46,496 nucleotides of DNA from a virus, in IMG/VR virus record IMGVR_UViG_3300025327_000055, positions 1-46,496 of that record, one strand, 5' to 3'. The notes beneath the pieces were generated by a model. It did not search any database, had not been told where the DNA came from, and saw nothing but the letters and a program-made list of their open reading frames with translations. This document shows, piece by piece, positions 8,244-16,081 of the stretch. Every line of letters begins with the position of its first letter. Position 1 is the stretch's first letter. The position numbers and the translations under genes were made by a program.

Positions 8244-10490
8244 TTAGCGCCCCTCGAAGAATGACACGATTTCGTCGCGTACTTCTGTCGGCTTGTTCGA
8301 TCGAATGTTCATCTGTGCCACCGACAGACTCTTTCGCTGGTCGTAAGTGACGTTGCTAGAGCGTGATGGTGCCGAGGCGAAGCCCATATCCCGCGAGCTG
8401 AGGGTCTTACCCATTCGATCCATCACCCGATCAGTGTCCTTCAGCGAATCGGTGATCCCACGCAGACCCAACTCCAGCGGCGTCGGTGAGCCCGGTGTCA
8501 ACCACTTCGGGAGTTTCAGTTTCTCGATCTTCTTCACCAACTCATCGATCCATTTGATCGCCTTCTGAATCCACGGGCCGAGCCGCGTGAACGCCCCCGT
8601 GATCGCTCCGATCATCCCGGCCACCGGGGACAACGCCGGCGCGATGCGGTTCTCCCACAGATCCGCCAGGGCACCGAATACCGGCCCCAAGATCGGGCGG
8701 AGGAAGTTGACGACGGCCATGATCGCCGGCAGGAGCACGTTCTGCCACAGACCCGCCGCCGCGGTCAGCGCCAAATTGAGGACTGTACCGATTAGGTTAG
8801 CGATGGACATAAAGAGGGGGATGACCGAAGTCTGAAGGAAGGTCCAGACCTGCATGATCGCTGGCAGGAGCACCGTGCTCCAGAAGTTCGCCAACGTCTG
8901 CACCGCTAGAGGGATGTTTGTAGCCAGCCACGTCCACACGGTCTGCAAGGTCGGTTGTATGGCCGCCCACACGCCCAGCAGGAAGTCACGAATGCCGCCC
9001 CAGTTCTGCATCCACGCCACGTATAGCAGTGCGATCGCTCCGGCGATCAGGATGATCGGGGCATTGATGATTGCCAGCACCGCACCCACCACCGCGCCGA
9101 TCACCAGCAGGACGCCCAGGGCGATCGCAAATCCCGTCAGGAATTGCGAGATCGTCGGCCAGTTGGTCGATACCCAAGTCCCGAAGGTCTGCAAGGCCGG
9201 AATGAGGTTGTCCTGAATCCAGGTGACAACCTTCATAATCGAGAACACGGTTTCAGGCGAGAAGCCGATTGCACGGAACAGCTTCGGTAGGTTGCCCGTC
9301 GTTAGCGCATCCCTGATCCATCCGAGGCGTTCTATGAAACTCTTGGCAAAATCTCCGAGACGCCGGCCCCATTCCTCCAGGATGCCACTCTCCTTCAACT
9401 TCAAGAACTCATCGAGGATGTCGCCAAGAAAGCCAGTGATGACTTCGGCGGCTGGCCCGAGAATTTTAGGCATCGTCAGCATGAAGGCATCTTGGAAGGT
9501 GGACGTGAGGCCGAACAATGACTTGGACATCCGTTCCGAGGCGCCGGCGAAGTTGGTATCCGCGTATTCCTTGAACGACTCGGTGAAGTCCTGCCACGTG
9601 AACTTGCCTGCCTTCAGCGCCGCGTTGAAGTCGTTATGATCCTCGATCGCCACACCGAACTTCTCGCCCATGAACCGCAAGACGCCTGTGAGGTCGAAAC
9701 CAGCCAAGGCCAACTGCCGTACGTCGATCGCCGTGACTCGGCCCTGGAGACGCACCTGCGAGAGGTTGTACGCCATCCGGTTCAGCATTTCGCTACTTGC
9801 CCCCGTCCCGGCGGCGACGTCCAGCAGGGCGGCCGTGAACACCTTCGCCTCTTCCGCCGGGAAGCCGAACGCCATCGCCTGACGGAAGTTAGTCATCACG
9901 TCCTGCATCCGGTACGGCGACAGAATGGCGATCTTCTCCAACTCCGCCTGAAACGGGATCGCCGCGGCCTGGGCCTTCTCGAACGCTTCTCCGGCGGTCA
10001 TGACCCCACGCGCCGCATTCGCCCAGGCCAGATCGCCGGCGCCCATGATGACATTCATATCCTTTGCGACCTGGTTCTGTATCCCCATCAATCTTGTTTG
10101 ATAGGCACTGCCCTCCGCCGCGGCATTGATCGACTGCGTGAGGTTGTCGTATCGCACTCGGAGCGCCATCAACTGACTGGCCTCGTCCTTTTCGAGGCCG
10201 ATCCGGTTGATCGCCAGATCGATCAGGTTCTCTTGACGGTTCTGCTGGAGGTATTCCCGAGCGAGGAGACTTTCGATCCCCATGCGCATCTGTTGCATCT
10301 GCGCCGTAGCACCGATGCTTGCGCGCACGAAGGACGATACCCCATCGGCCAACTTGAAGAATAGTTGCGCGCCAACGATCCCGCCGACGACGGTGCCGAT
10401 AGAGCCGAGGCCTCCATGCACGCCCTTCAGGACGGAGGAGGCCCCGCGGTCTTTCCCTTCGACAACGATATTCAGCGTGTATGTCGGCAC
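8244..10490 (-). CDS. Tail tape measure protein, 748 aa
   Basis: The longest gene of the tail cluster, starting with GTG at 10490 (VPTYTLNIVVEGKDRG). The N-terminus has the usual tape measure pattern: a short beta segment, then a glycine/hydrophobic stretch (GSIGTVVGGIVGAQLFFKLADG) and long helices (MQQMRMGIESLLAREYLQQN, YRMQDVMTNFRQAMAFGFPAEEA). Residues around 450-520 are very hydrophobic (ALGVLLVIGAVVGAVLAI), typical of the part ejected through the membrane; repeated WxxxxxNIPxAVQTLANFW-type segments follow. The protein sets tail length, at about 0.15 nm per residue giving roughly 110 nm. It is preceded by the frameshifted chaperone gene that folds it during assembly. Confidence 0.92.
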   Translation of the reverse strand: MPTYTLNIVVEGKDRGASSVLKGVHGGLGSIGTVVGGIVGAQLFFKLADGVSSFVRASIGATAQMQQMRMGIESLLAREYLQQNRQENLIDLAINRIGLEKDEASQLMALRVRYDNLTQSINAAAEGSAYQTRLMGIQNQVAKDMNVIMGAGDLAWANAARGVMTAGEAFEKAQAAAIPFQAELEKIAILSPYRMQDVMTNFRQAMAFGFPAEEAKVFTAALLDVAAGTGASSEMLNRMAYNLSQVRLQGRVTAIDVRQLALAGFDLTGVLRFMGEKFGVAIEDHNDFNAALKAGKFTWQDFTESFKEYADTNFAGASERMSKSLFGLTSTFQDAFMLTMPKILGPAAEVITGFLGDILDEFLKLKESGILEEWGRRLGDFAKSFIERLGWIRDALTTGNLPKLFRAIGFSPETVFSIMKVVTWIQDNLIPALQTFGTWVSTNWPTISQFLTGFAIALGVLLVIGAVVGAVLAIINAPIILIAGAIALLYVAWMQNWGGIRDFLLGVWAAIQPTLQTVWTWLATNIPLAVQTLANFWSTVLLPAIMQVWTFLQTSVIPLFMSIANLIGTVLNLALTAAAGLWQNVLLPAIMAVVNFLRPILGPVFGALADLWENRIAPALSPVAGMIGAITGAFTRLGPWIQKAIKWIDELVKKIEKLKLPKWLTPGSPTPLELGLRGITDSLKDTDRVMDRMGKTLSSRDMGFASAPSRSSNVTYDQRKSLSVAQMNIRSNKPTEVRDEIVSFFEGR

Positions 10491-10499
10491 AGACCTACC

Positions 10500-11050
10500 T
10501 CATCGGCGCCCTTGCCTTCCCGCTTTCCTGGCTTGGGCCTTGGCCTCTTTGCGTTGCACTTCGCCTTCGACTCTCTTGTACGTGCGCCACACCCACCACC
10601 ACTTGCCTATCAAATCCTCCTCGAGCACCCACGGAGGCACCCCAAACTCCTTTGCCATTTCCAAGATCAGAATGTCAAGCGACGGGGAGGCTTTCTCCCC
10701 ACTCAACCACTTCCTGAGTTCCCGTCGCTCTTCACGTTTGGGGTGGCCGCCGCTTGACCTGCGATCTTCGTGAACAGATCGAGCAACTGCTGGAGCGTGA
10801 AGTCCTCGATCATTGCCCTCGCCGTCGCCGCATCCGGCTTCACGACATGCGACACGAGGAAATCGACGGCCTTCTCCACTTCATCCGGACTCGCCAACAC
10901 CGGCTCCATCAGCGCACGCTTGAACAAGATCACCTGCCGGTACTGGCTCAGGAACCTCTTGCCTGCGAGGTCCAATTCCCTGACCACGACATCGGCGGGG
11001 ATCGAGCGTTCCGCCTGATCCTCCGTCGAGAGTTTGGGTTGTTCTGTCAC
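10500..11050 (-). CDS. Tail assembly chaperone, -1 frameshift fusion (G-T type), 183 aa
   Basis: The zero-frame chaperone starts GTG at 11050. A canonical slippery heptamer C CCA AAC lies in frame at 10736-10742, 11 codons before its stop. The -1 frame is open from there to 10500, so a shift gives 105 residues of the first protein followed by 78 more, beginning REERRELRKWLSG and ending in a basic tail (EAKAQARKAGRQGRR). This is the lambda G/G-T arrangement: the short form and the fusion bind the tape measure protein and the tail tube protein. Alternatively the downstream part could start alone at TTG 10706, overlapping the stop as TTGA; the slippery site makes the fusion more likely. Confidence 0.75.
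10703..11050 (-). CDS. Tail assembly chaperone, zero-frame product, 115 aa
   Basis: The GTG at 11050 is preceded by GGAGGAGAAAACGCT, which decides the start over the longer frame to 11194. The protein is acidic and helical (VTEQPKLSTEDQAERS, DEVEKAVDFLVSHVVKP, MIEDFTLQQLLDLFTKIAGQ) and lies between the tail tube and tape measure genes, the conserved place of the lambda gpG-like chaperone. Most ribosomes end at 10703; a fraction should shift at 10736-10742 into the -1 frame to make the longer fusion. Confidence 0.8.
   Translation of the reverse strand: MTEQPKLSTEDQAERSIPADVVVRELDLAGKRFLSQYRQVILFKRALMEPVLASPDEVEKAVDFLVSHVVKPDAATARAMIEDFTLQQLLDLFTKIAGQAAATPNVKSDGNSGSG
10736..10742 (-). other. 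Slippery heptamer for programmed -1 frameshift
   Basis: Read on the minus strand the site is CCCAAAC, phased as C CCA AAC relative to the zero-frame chaperone (codons start at 10741 and 10738). This fits the X XXY YYZ rule for -1 frameshifting. The -1 frame is open across the site and continues past the zero-frame stop. Confidence 0.75.
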
Positions 11051-11076
11051 AGCGTTTTCTCCTCCTCCGATTAGGG

Positions 11077-12054
11077 TTACGGCAGAACCGCCACCTGATT
11101 GATCGAGTCGACCTTCAAGCTGTTCGCCAGGGTGTTGTGATATTGACCCTGGTATTCCAACTCCAGCGTCGCGATGCCTTCCTCGTCGGTCCACACTTCG
11201 GGCGCTTCTGGCGTGAACCCGGCGAAGTCAAATTGCAAATCCCGGTTGGCCGTATCCGAGAACTTCAACCTGATCTGTCGCTGGTGGAGCACCGACGCCA
11301 ACAGGATTTCGTCAAGGTACGCCTTCACCGTGGCATTGAACTCCAGGGTCAGCTTCAGCTTGACGTCTTCCCACTTGGCGAACTCCTTGTACGACAGAGG
11401 CCGCAAAGACCCCATATAGAACATCACGTCCCGCGGCGTCGAGATCGACAACTCGAAAGTGATGTGCGCCGCGGAAATCAACGTCGTTCCGATCGTGCCG
11501 GCCCAGGTATCGATGTACAGGAAGTTGTGTTGCGCCAGGATCGGCGTGACCGTCCGATCCGACAACGCGGCCAGGGTGTCAACCTCCACTTGTTCTCCGA
11601 CCAGCTTGGCCGAGTATTTCAGCGGCTCACCGACCTCGCCAGTGATCGTGAGTTCCTTCATCACCCCGCCGGTCAAGCCGTAGACACCATCGACCGCCTC
11701 GCCATAGGCCAGTGTCATCTTTCGTGGGACAGGCTTCGTCGCCACCGGGATAGCGTACGCCCGCGTGTACGGCCCCGCGCCTCCCGGTGTCGCCTGCCCG
11801 AACAGACCATCGAGGAAGTACGGGAAGTCATCATACGTGCAGGCGCCTTCGATGTCGCACTCCCCCGACACCTTCGACAGATGCGCGAGGTATCCCGGCT
11901 GGAGACTGGCCCTTCGCTCCGGGATCAGTTTCGATTCCACGTGGGGCGTATGCGAATAGGACTCCATCGCCATCAGTTTCACCGTCGGCGCGACCGGCGT
12001 ACCCCACGTGACTTCCGTACCGATTTGTAGTTGGTGAAGATCAAGTTCGCTCAT
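11077..12054 (-). CDS. Major tail (tube) protein, 325 aa
   Basis: The 325-residue protein lies directly upstream of the tail assembly chaperones. It begins MSELDLHQLQIGTEVTWGTP, the common opening of phage tail tube proteins (a short N-terminus followed by G.E.TWGTPV), and contains ECDIEGACTYDDFPYFLDGLFG and KMTLAYGEAVDGVYGLTGGVMKELTITGEVGEPLKYSAKLVG-type beta hairpins (given here in part). It polymerises into the non-contractile tail tube around the tape measure protein. ATG at 12054 overlaps the preceding gene's stop by 4 nt. Confidence 0.85.
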   Translation of the reverse strand: MSELDLHQLQIGTEVTWGTPVAPTVKLMAMESYSHTPHVESKLIPERRASLQPGYLAHLSKVSGECDIEGACTYDDFPYFLDGLFGQATPGGAGPYTRAYAIPVATKPVPRKMTLAYGEAVDGVYGLTGGVMKELTITGEVGEPLKYSAKLVGEQVEVDTLAALSDRTVTPILAQHNFLYIDTWAGTIGTTLISAAHITFELSISTPRDVMFYMGSLRPLSYKEFAKWEDVKLKLTLEFNATVKAYLDEILLASVLHQRQIRLKFSDTANRDLQFDFAGFTPEAPEVWTDEEGIATLELEYQGQYHNTLANSLKVDSINQVAVLP

Positions 12055-12251
12055 GCCTCACCGTCCTTTACGGTTGGTGCCGTCGGTTTCACGCCACCGA
12101 TCGGCTCGTACAGGCCGCTTGCGAGACATTGCGCCTGTACGTCCTTTCCCAAGGCGTCCCACTCCGCCGCCGTCAAATCACGATCTGGCACGCCGGCGAT
12201 GAACGCCCCCGATGACTTGCCTCCATAACGCACTGCGGTTTTCTCAGCCAT
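12051..12251 (-). CDS. Small head-tail region protein, 66 aa
   Basis: It starts ATG at 12251 (MAEKTAVRYGGKSSGA), overlapping the upstream gene by 8 nt; the longer frame to 12353 would lie entirely inside that gene. The short protein contains FIAGVPDRDLTAAEWDAL, a pattern seen in small phage proteins encoded beside tail tube genes. Function is unknown; it may be an assembly or tail completion factor. Confidence 0.65.
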   Translation of the reverse strand: MAEKTAVRYGGKSSGAFIAGVPDRDLTAAEWDALGKDVQAQCLASGLYEPIGGVKPTAPTVKDGEA

Positions 12252-12714
12252 CGAACGCCTCCGCTTGCAGGATGATCCGTTCCATCGTCCACGGCTTGCC
12301 GCCGATCGCCACAGCGAACACTTCGCTCTGGCCGTTGTGCTCCAGGTACGCATACACCCCGGTCATCGCCCTGTTGTCCGCCACCCAATCCGCGATCTCC
12401 TTCTCGATCTCGTCCAAGCGATCTTCGACTGCCTGATCGGTCCATGTTGGCGTCTGCAAGGTTTCTGCATCCGCCACGAACACCAGCACTTCGAGGTAGA
12501 CCTGACTGCGGTACTTCTGCGTCCCCTGGCCCCACTGCATCCGGTCCATTCCGCGGCTCATCACCAGGACCACCGGCGACTCGCCCTTGATGTCGCCCTT
12601 GTGGTAGCCGTAGACCGCTGTGACTATTCCGGTCCCTCCGGCCACCAGCGCAGTATTCAGTCCCGCCGCGACCGCATCCCTGACCGCCTGCCGGTTCTTG
12701 GCGTTGGCAGGCAC
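12244..12714 (-). CDS. Tail terminator/completion-like protein, 156 aa
   Basis: The protein has an alternating helix/strand pattern typical of tail terminator or minor tail proteins (VRDAVAAGLNTALV, VTAVYGYHKGDIKGESPVVLV, YRSQVYLEVLVFV, DRLDEIEKEIADWVADN). It lies just upstream of the tail tube gene and after the HK97-gp10-like gene, the conserved position of the tail terminator that caps the tube and joins it to the head. Assigned mainly by position. Confidence 0.65.
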   Translation of the reverse strand: MPANAKNRQAVRDAVAAGLNTALVAGGTGIVTAVYGYHKGDIKGESPVVLVMSRGMDRMQWGQGTQKYRSQVYLEVLVFVADAETLQTPTWTDQAVEDRLDEIEKEIADWVADNRAMTGVYAYLEHNGQSEVFAVAIGGKPWTMERIILQAEAFDG

Positions 12715-13110
12715 TCACATCCTCGCCGTGATGTAGAGAGCCGCACGGCCACCGATCTGCCCGCCGTGCTCCTCATAGGTCCGCTGGTAGAAAGCGTGCG
12801 ACCCGCCCCGGCCATGCTCCGTAACCCCATAGGTCGCCGGCTTGGCGCCCAGGGGGTTCACAGATCCCGGATCGATGTAAATCTCTCCCCGCGCCGACAC
12901 GCTATCGAAGTTGAACCGCATCCGATGGGAGGCCCGCAGTGCGCCGGTCTGGACGTGCGTGATATAGGTGGCGTAGCGGTGCAACTGCGTCGTGGCCCAC
13001 ACCACCGCCTGACCGAATGCGCCCTGCGGATCGAGAGCCGCGACCGCCCGCAACATGGCGGCCTGCGCTTCCTGAATGCCTCTGATGCCGATCTTGAGTC
13101 CGAGGCCCAT
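12715..13110 (-). CDS. HK97 gp10-like head-tail connector protein, 131 aa
   Basis: It begins MGLGLKIGIRGIQEAQAAMLRAV, close to the typical opening of the HK97 gp10 family (short strand then a long helix), and has VQTGALRASHRM, which matches the family's TG.LR.S segment. The family acts as a tail completion or neck protein. ATG at 13110 follows directly after the stop of the small membrane protein gene. Confidence 0.75.
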   Translation of the reverse strand: MGLGLKIGIRGIQEAQAAMLRAVAALDPQGAFGQAVVWATTQLHRYATYITHVQTGALRASHRMRFNFDSVSARGEIYIDPGSVNPLGAKPATYGVTEHGRGGSHAFYQRTYEEHGGQIGGRAALYITARM

Positions 13111-13209
13111 CTACCCGCCTCCAACTAGGCCGATCGCCACGACCACGCACACCATCGCCCACAGCACCATCGCACAGCCGCACGCCATCCACTTCACCAG
13201 CCGTTTCAT
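13111..13209 (-). CDS. Small membrane protein, 32 aa
   Basis: A 33-codon frame exactly fills the space between two connector genes. ATG at 13209 overlaps the upstream stop as ATGA and its TAG directly touches the ATG of the downstream gene. The product is one positively flanked hydrophobic helix: MKRLVKWMACGCAMVLWAMV followed by CVVVAIGLVGGG. Precise stop/start coupling on both sides makes this more than a chance frame. Function is unknown; a membrane peptide inside a head-tail operon is unusual. Confidence 0.65.
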   Translation of the reverse strand: MKRLVKWMACGCAMVLWAMVCVVVAIGLVGGG

Positions 13210-13544
13210 ATTCGCAGGTCCTCCACGATCAGGTGACGGTACGCCCATGTTCGCCAAGCCCAATCCGCCGCCGATCGCACCGGGTATTCCTTCCCGGCCA
13301 CCACCAACAGGTCACCCTCTTTCACGTCAAGACTGCCGTCGATGAAAGTCTGAAGGACCTCATGCGGCGTGTCGATCTGCAACCGCTGGCGCAATTCTGG
13401 ATCGACTGGATCGAGCGGCGTGCATTTCAGGCTGACGATCTTCGTCACCGCCGAGCCGCGCTTGCCACTGACGATTTCCGGCAACCGCTTCGTGCTGGCC
13501 GTCACCGTCGCCTGTCGCCGGAAGGATGGACTGGTCGGGATCAC
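13206..13544 (-). CDS. Head closure-type protein, 112 aa
   Basis: GTG at 13544 overlaps the upstream stop as GTGA. The protein is beta-rich and ends with a conserved-looking pattern VVAGKEYPVRSAADWAWRTWAYRHLIVEDLR, shown here by its key parts KEYPVR and HLIVEDL. Location between a gp6-like connector and gp10-like protein fits a head closure (stopper) protein that seals the portal. The assignment rests on gene order. Confidence 0.65.
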   Translation of the reverse strand: MIPTSPSFRRQATVTASTKRLPEIVSGKRGSAVTKIVSLKCTPLDPVDPELRQRLQIDTPHEVLQTFIDGSLDVKEGDLLVVAGKEYPVRSAADWAWRTWAYRHLIVEDLRI

Positions 13545-13969
13545 GGTCGGATGTACTTGAAGTCGCCAGCGGAATAATCGGAACCCGTTTGCTCGACTTG
13601 ATCCGCCGGTTTGTCGTCCGAGTAGCCATCCACTCGGATCAAGCCCACACTGATTACGCCCTCCGATCCGCCACCGTACTTGTCCCGCATTTCGACGGCC
13701 TGTTCTCTGAACGCCTTAGCCGCTTGTGAGAGGCTTTCCCTGCGCGGCCCAATAGCGATGTCCACCAGCACCGAGTAGCGCGTCGCAAGGTTTTCACACG
13801 TCAACGCCGCAGCCCTGCCGGGATCATTGTCCTCTTGCGACAGAAAGAACCCGATCTGATCGTCCGAGAAGTTGGCCCCATCCGGCAACGGGCCTTTGCC
13901 CTCCTGGTCATCACCGACCAGGATGCGGACTTGCCCGATCGAGGTACCGAGGTTGACGGTGAACGACAC
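13541..13969 (-). CDS. Head-tail adaptor (gp6-like), 142 aa
   Basis: The sequence has the layout of gp6/adaptor proteins: RILVGDD near residue 15, FSDDQIGFFLSQEDNDPGRAA, then CENLATRYSVLVDIAIGP and a helix SQAAKAFREQAVEMRDKYG. Such adaptors bind the portal ring and begin the neck. It is followed by the closure-type gene with a GTGA overlap and preceded by a 2-nt gap. Confidence 0.75.
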   Translation of the reverse strand: MSFTVNLGTSIGQVRILVGDDQEGKGPLPDGANFSDDQIGFFLSQEDNDPGRAAALTCENLATRYSVLVDIAIGPRRESLSQAAKAFREQAVEMRDKYGGGSEGVISVGLIRVDGYSDDKPADQVEQTGSDYSAGDFKYIRP

Positions 13970-13971
13970 GC

Positions 13972-14427
13972 CTAGCCCGCCTTCGCCTTGACCTCAGCGA
14001 TCGCCTTCTGGAGATCATCGAGCGTCACATCTTTGCCGAACCGCAGACCAAGCGACTTCGCTTCAGCCTTGGCCGCCTCGAACGTCGCCGCGGTCTGCTC
14101 CATCTTGGCCTCTGCCTCGGCTCCGGCAGCACGCTCCGCCTTGGCCACGTCGATCATGCCCTGGAGGTCGTCGCGGGTGATCCCCTTCGGGACCTTGATC
14201 CCAAGATGCTCCGCTTCCGATTTCAGGCTGGCAAACGACCCGGGAGCGGAGCCCCCGCCAGTTGGGACAACTACCGCTTTCCCCTCGTGCCCAGGGATGA
14301 ACACCTGACCGCCGCGGGCGGCGTCGATGTTCAACGCCATCCCTTCCAGACCACCACCCGGCAAGGGCTCGCCGCAATGGGCACATGTGTTCGGAGAGTT
14401 CAGATCGACCTTCACGTAATCTGCCAT
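13972..14427 (-). CDS. Head-region protein with Cys pair and two SAP/HeH-like repeats, 151 aa
   Basis: Three parts are visible. The N-terminus has CAHCGEPLPGGG, a lone Cys-x2-Cys pair. A middle region (FIPGHEGKAVVVPTGGGS) links to two similar helical repeats: ASLKSEAEHLGIKVPKGITR and AKAEAKSLGLRFGKDVTLDD, each continuing into DDLQ and a helix. The repeat pattern (helix, G-[IL]-x-[VF]-x-K-x-[IV]-T-x-[DE]-DLQ, helix) resembles HeH/SAP/LEM-like DNA- or protein-binding modules. The gene sits just after the major capsid gene in transcription order, separated by a strong hairpin. Possibly a capsid-associated or head-tail joining protein; function not known. Confidence 0.7.
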   Translation of the reverse strand: MADYVKVDLNSPNTCAHCGEPLPGGGLEGMALNIDAARGGQVFIPGHEGKAVVVPTGGGSAPGSFASLKSEAEHLGIKVPKGITRDDLQGMIDVAKAERAAGAEAEAKMEQTAATFEAAKAEAKSLGLRFGKDVTLDDLQKAIAEVKAKAG

Positions 14428-14450
14428 TTTCGGCCTCCCTTGGCCTCAGT

Positions 14451-14492
14451 CAATGAGGCGCAGGGCGTGCTTTGACGCCCTGCGCCTCATTG
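14451..14492 (-). terminator. Perfect 18-bp hairpin after the major capsid gene
   Basis: Arms 14451-14468 and 14475-14492 are perfectly complementary (CAATGAGGCGCAGGGCGT and its complement) around a 6-nt loop. It lies between the capsid gene stop (14521) and the next start (14427). No U-run follows on the minus strand, so it may act as an attenuator, an RNase barrier protecting the capsid mRNA, or a weak terminator, and not as a classic one. Confidence 0.6.
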
Positions 14493-14520
14493 CGGTTTCT
14501 CTCCGACTCCGACGACCCCT

Positions 14521-15618
14521 CTAGGAGATTGTCGGGGTGATGTAGTCACCGGCGGCAGCGATGAGGGTAAAGACACCGTTCGTCCGGTCCTCACCGATCC
14601 CGACGCCGAACTCGGAGTAGCCGACGGCCATCGTCTGCGGCGCGGCAATCCAGTTGCCCGGAACCAACTGCCAGCCGAAGCCGACCCGCCGATTGATCCG
14701 CAGGCGCAGGGGTGCACGACGATCCTGCGGCCCGTACGCCTTGAAGATCGCAAAGTAGTTCGTCGGCAACCGCGGCGTGAGCCACACGCGCACGATGCCA
14801 TAGGCTGTTTCGAGATAGCCGAAGTAATCCGTGATCCCGCCCAGCGCGGCACGCTCCGAAGCGGAGGCGTGATAGACGATCCCGGCCCACTCCGGCGACT
14901 TCCATCCGGTGATCGCCCGGATCGTGGTCGCATCGGCTCGCGAGGCGACCATATCGAAAGGCGACTGATGCCCATGCTCCTGCAGGTGCTCGACCGCCGT
15001 CGCCACTGCCGCGGCGTCATACGGCGTAAGCCGCAGGTAGTGATCGTGCGAGGAGAGGAACGCTTCCCCCTCTGTGCTGTCAAGCGGCACATAGTTCGCA
15101 TCGGCCACCGCGCCATCTGCGAACGGCACCGAGGCCCCGGCGGTCGCTCCGACGATCTCCGCTTCCATCTTGAAGAAGCGGGTGAGGACCTTCTGCTGGT
15201 AGTGCGACCGGGCATCGGTGAACATCGAGCGCACGTCGGCCGACAACTTGTTCCGGCGAGCATTCCGCAGGTACATCATCGTCCAGCCAAGCGCACGGTC
15301 GTACGGCCGGATCGGGATGTTGTGGCCGGTCGTCGCACCACGCTTCGGCGTCGGCGTGCCATACTCCGTCGCCTCATCCACCCCGTTCGCCACACCCACG
15401 GGATATTCCACTTCCACGTTGTCCTGAACGGCGACGAGATCGCCGTAGTGCGGGGCCGTGAGGAGTTCCCCATTCAGCATCGACAACGCGGCCTGCACGT
15501 CACGGATCATTGCATCGAAGGTCGTCCCATCCGCAAGTTCGACCTTTTTCATTTCGGCCAAATCCCACAACGCAGGGAGGCCGAGGCTTTGGAGGTCACT
15601 CGGACCAAGGAGAGCCAT
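14521..15618 (-). CDS. Major capsid protein, 365 aa
   Basis: The protein follows scaffold and decoration genes, as capsid proteins usually do. It begins MALLGPSDLQSLGLPALWDL, contains GHNIPIRPYDRALGWTMMYL, a middle beta region (ADGAVADANYVPLDS) and a C-terminal segment (RRVGFGWQLVPGNW, GYSEFGVGIGEDRTNGVFTL) fitting an HK97-fold capsid subunit of usual length. There is no obvious long N-terminal delta domain; a separate scaffold gene lies upstream. GGGAGGATATAGACG precedes the ATG at 15618, a strong ribosome binding site suited to high expression. Confidence 0.85.
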   Translation of the reverse strand: MALLGPSDLQSLGLPALWDLAEMKKVELADGTTFDAMIRDVQAALSMLNGELLTAPHYGDLVAVQDNVEVEYPVGVANGVDEATEYGTPTPKRGATTGHNIPIRPYDRALGWTMMYLRNARRNKLSADVRSMFTDARSHYQQKVLTRFFKMEAEIVGATAGASVPFADGAVADANYVPLDSTEGEAFLSSHDHYLRLTPYDAAAVATAVEHLQEHGHQSPFDMVASRADATTIRAITGWKSPEWAGIVYHASASERAALGGITDYFGYLETAYGIVRVWLTPRLPTNYFAIFKAYGPQDRRAPLRLRINRRVGFGWQLVPGNWIAAPQTMAVGYSEFGVGIGEDRTNGVFTLIAAAGDYITPTIS

Positions 15619-15632
15619 CGTCTATATCCTCC

Positions 15633-16034
15633 CTACGCCTCTTCGTCGCCGGGCCGGAGCCACAGGACGGTTGCGGAAAGCGGCTTCCCCATCTTGTGCG
15701 ACACCGTGCCAGCCGCATCACCCAACTTCGCGGCCGTGTCGCTTTGGTAGAGGATGTCGCCCGGTGTCATGCCGGAGAACCCTGTGATCTTGCCGTCCAT
15801 CACGACATCGAGCGAGTCGTTCAGGACGAATGTGGTCTTTCCGCCAGGGGCGGAAGCGGCCACTCCGATCGCATGAGCTGTCCCGGCTACGCTCGCGTCC
15901 GCCACCTGCACCTTGCCGGCGGAATCGACGTACACCGTATCACCGACGGAACCCGATCCGCCGGCCATGAACCGTTCAGTGCGTGCTCCGGGGAGGGGCT
16001 TGACGAGGGATGGCGTAACTGCGATGTCTGCCAT
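15633..16034 (-). CDS. Head decoration-type protein, 133 aa
   Basis: A glycine- and alanine-rich beta protein with MAGGSGSVGDTVYVDSAGKV, AHAIGVAASAPGG, DVVMDGKITGFSGMTPGDIL and GDAAGTVSHKMGKPLSATVL. This is the pattern of small head decoration or capsid-stabilising proteins encoded between scaffold and capsid genes (DUF2190-like and related families). It would bind the outside of the mature capsid. It ends 14 nt before the capsid start. Confidence 0.75.
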   Translation of the reverse strand: MADIAVTPSLVKPLPGARTERFMAGGSGSVGDTVYVDSAGKVQVADASVAGTAHAIGVAASAPGGKTTFVLNDSLDVVMDGKITGFSGMTPGDILYQSDTAAKLGDAAGTVSHKMGKPLSATVLWLRPGDEEA

Positions 16035-16052
16035 TTCTCACTATCCTTCCCC

Positions 16053-16081
16053 ATCACCAGCCTACTTTGAGGGCTGGTGAT
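16053..16081 (-). other. Hairpin overlapping the scaffold gene's stop
   Basis: Arms ATCACCAGCC (16053-16062) and GGCTGGTGAT (16072-16081) form a 10-bp stem around a 9-nt loop that contains the stop codon of the scaffold gene. No U-run follows on the minus strand. It could modulate the transcript between scaffold and decoration genes. Confidence 0.4.

Noticed and set aside
12173-12718. 181-codon minus-strand frame overlapping the tail terminator gene
   Set aside because: Out-of-frame shadow of 12244-12714; sequence is GRR/GDR-rich and unlike any phage protein.
14487-15263. 258-codon minus-strand frame within the capsid gene
   Set aside because: Serine/arginine-rich shadow of the major capsid protein frame.
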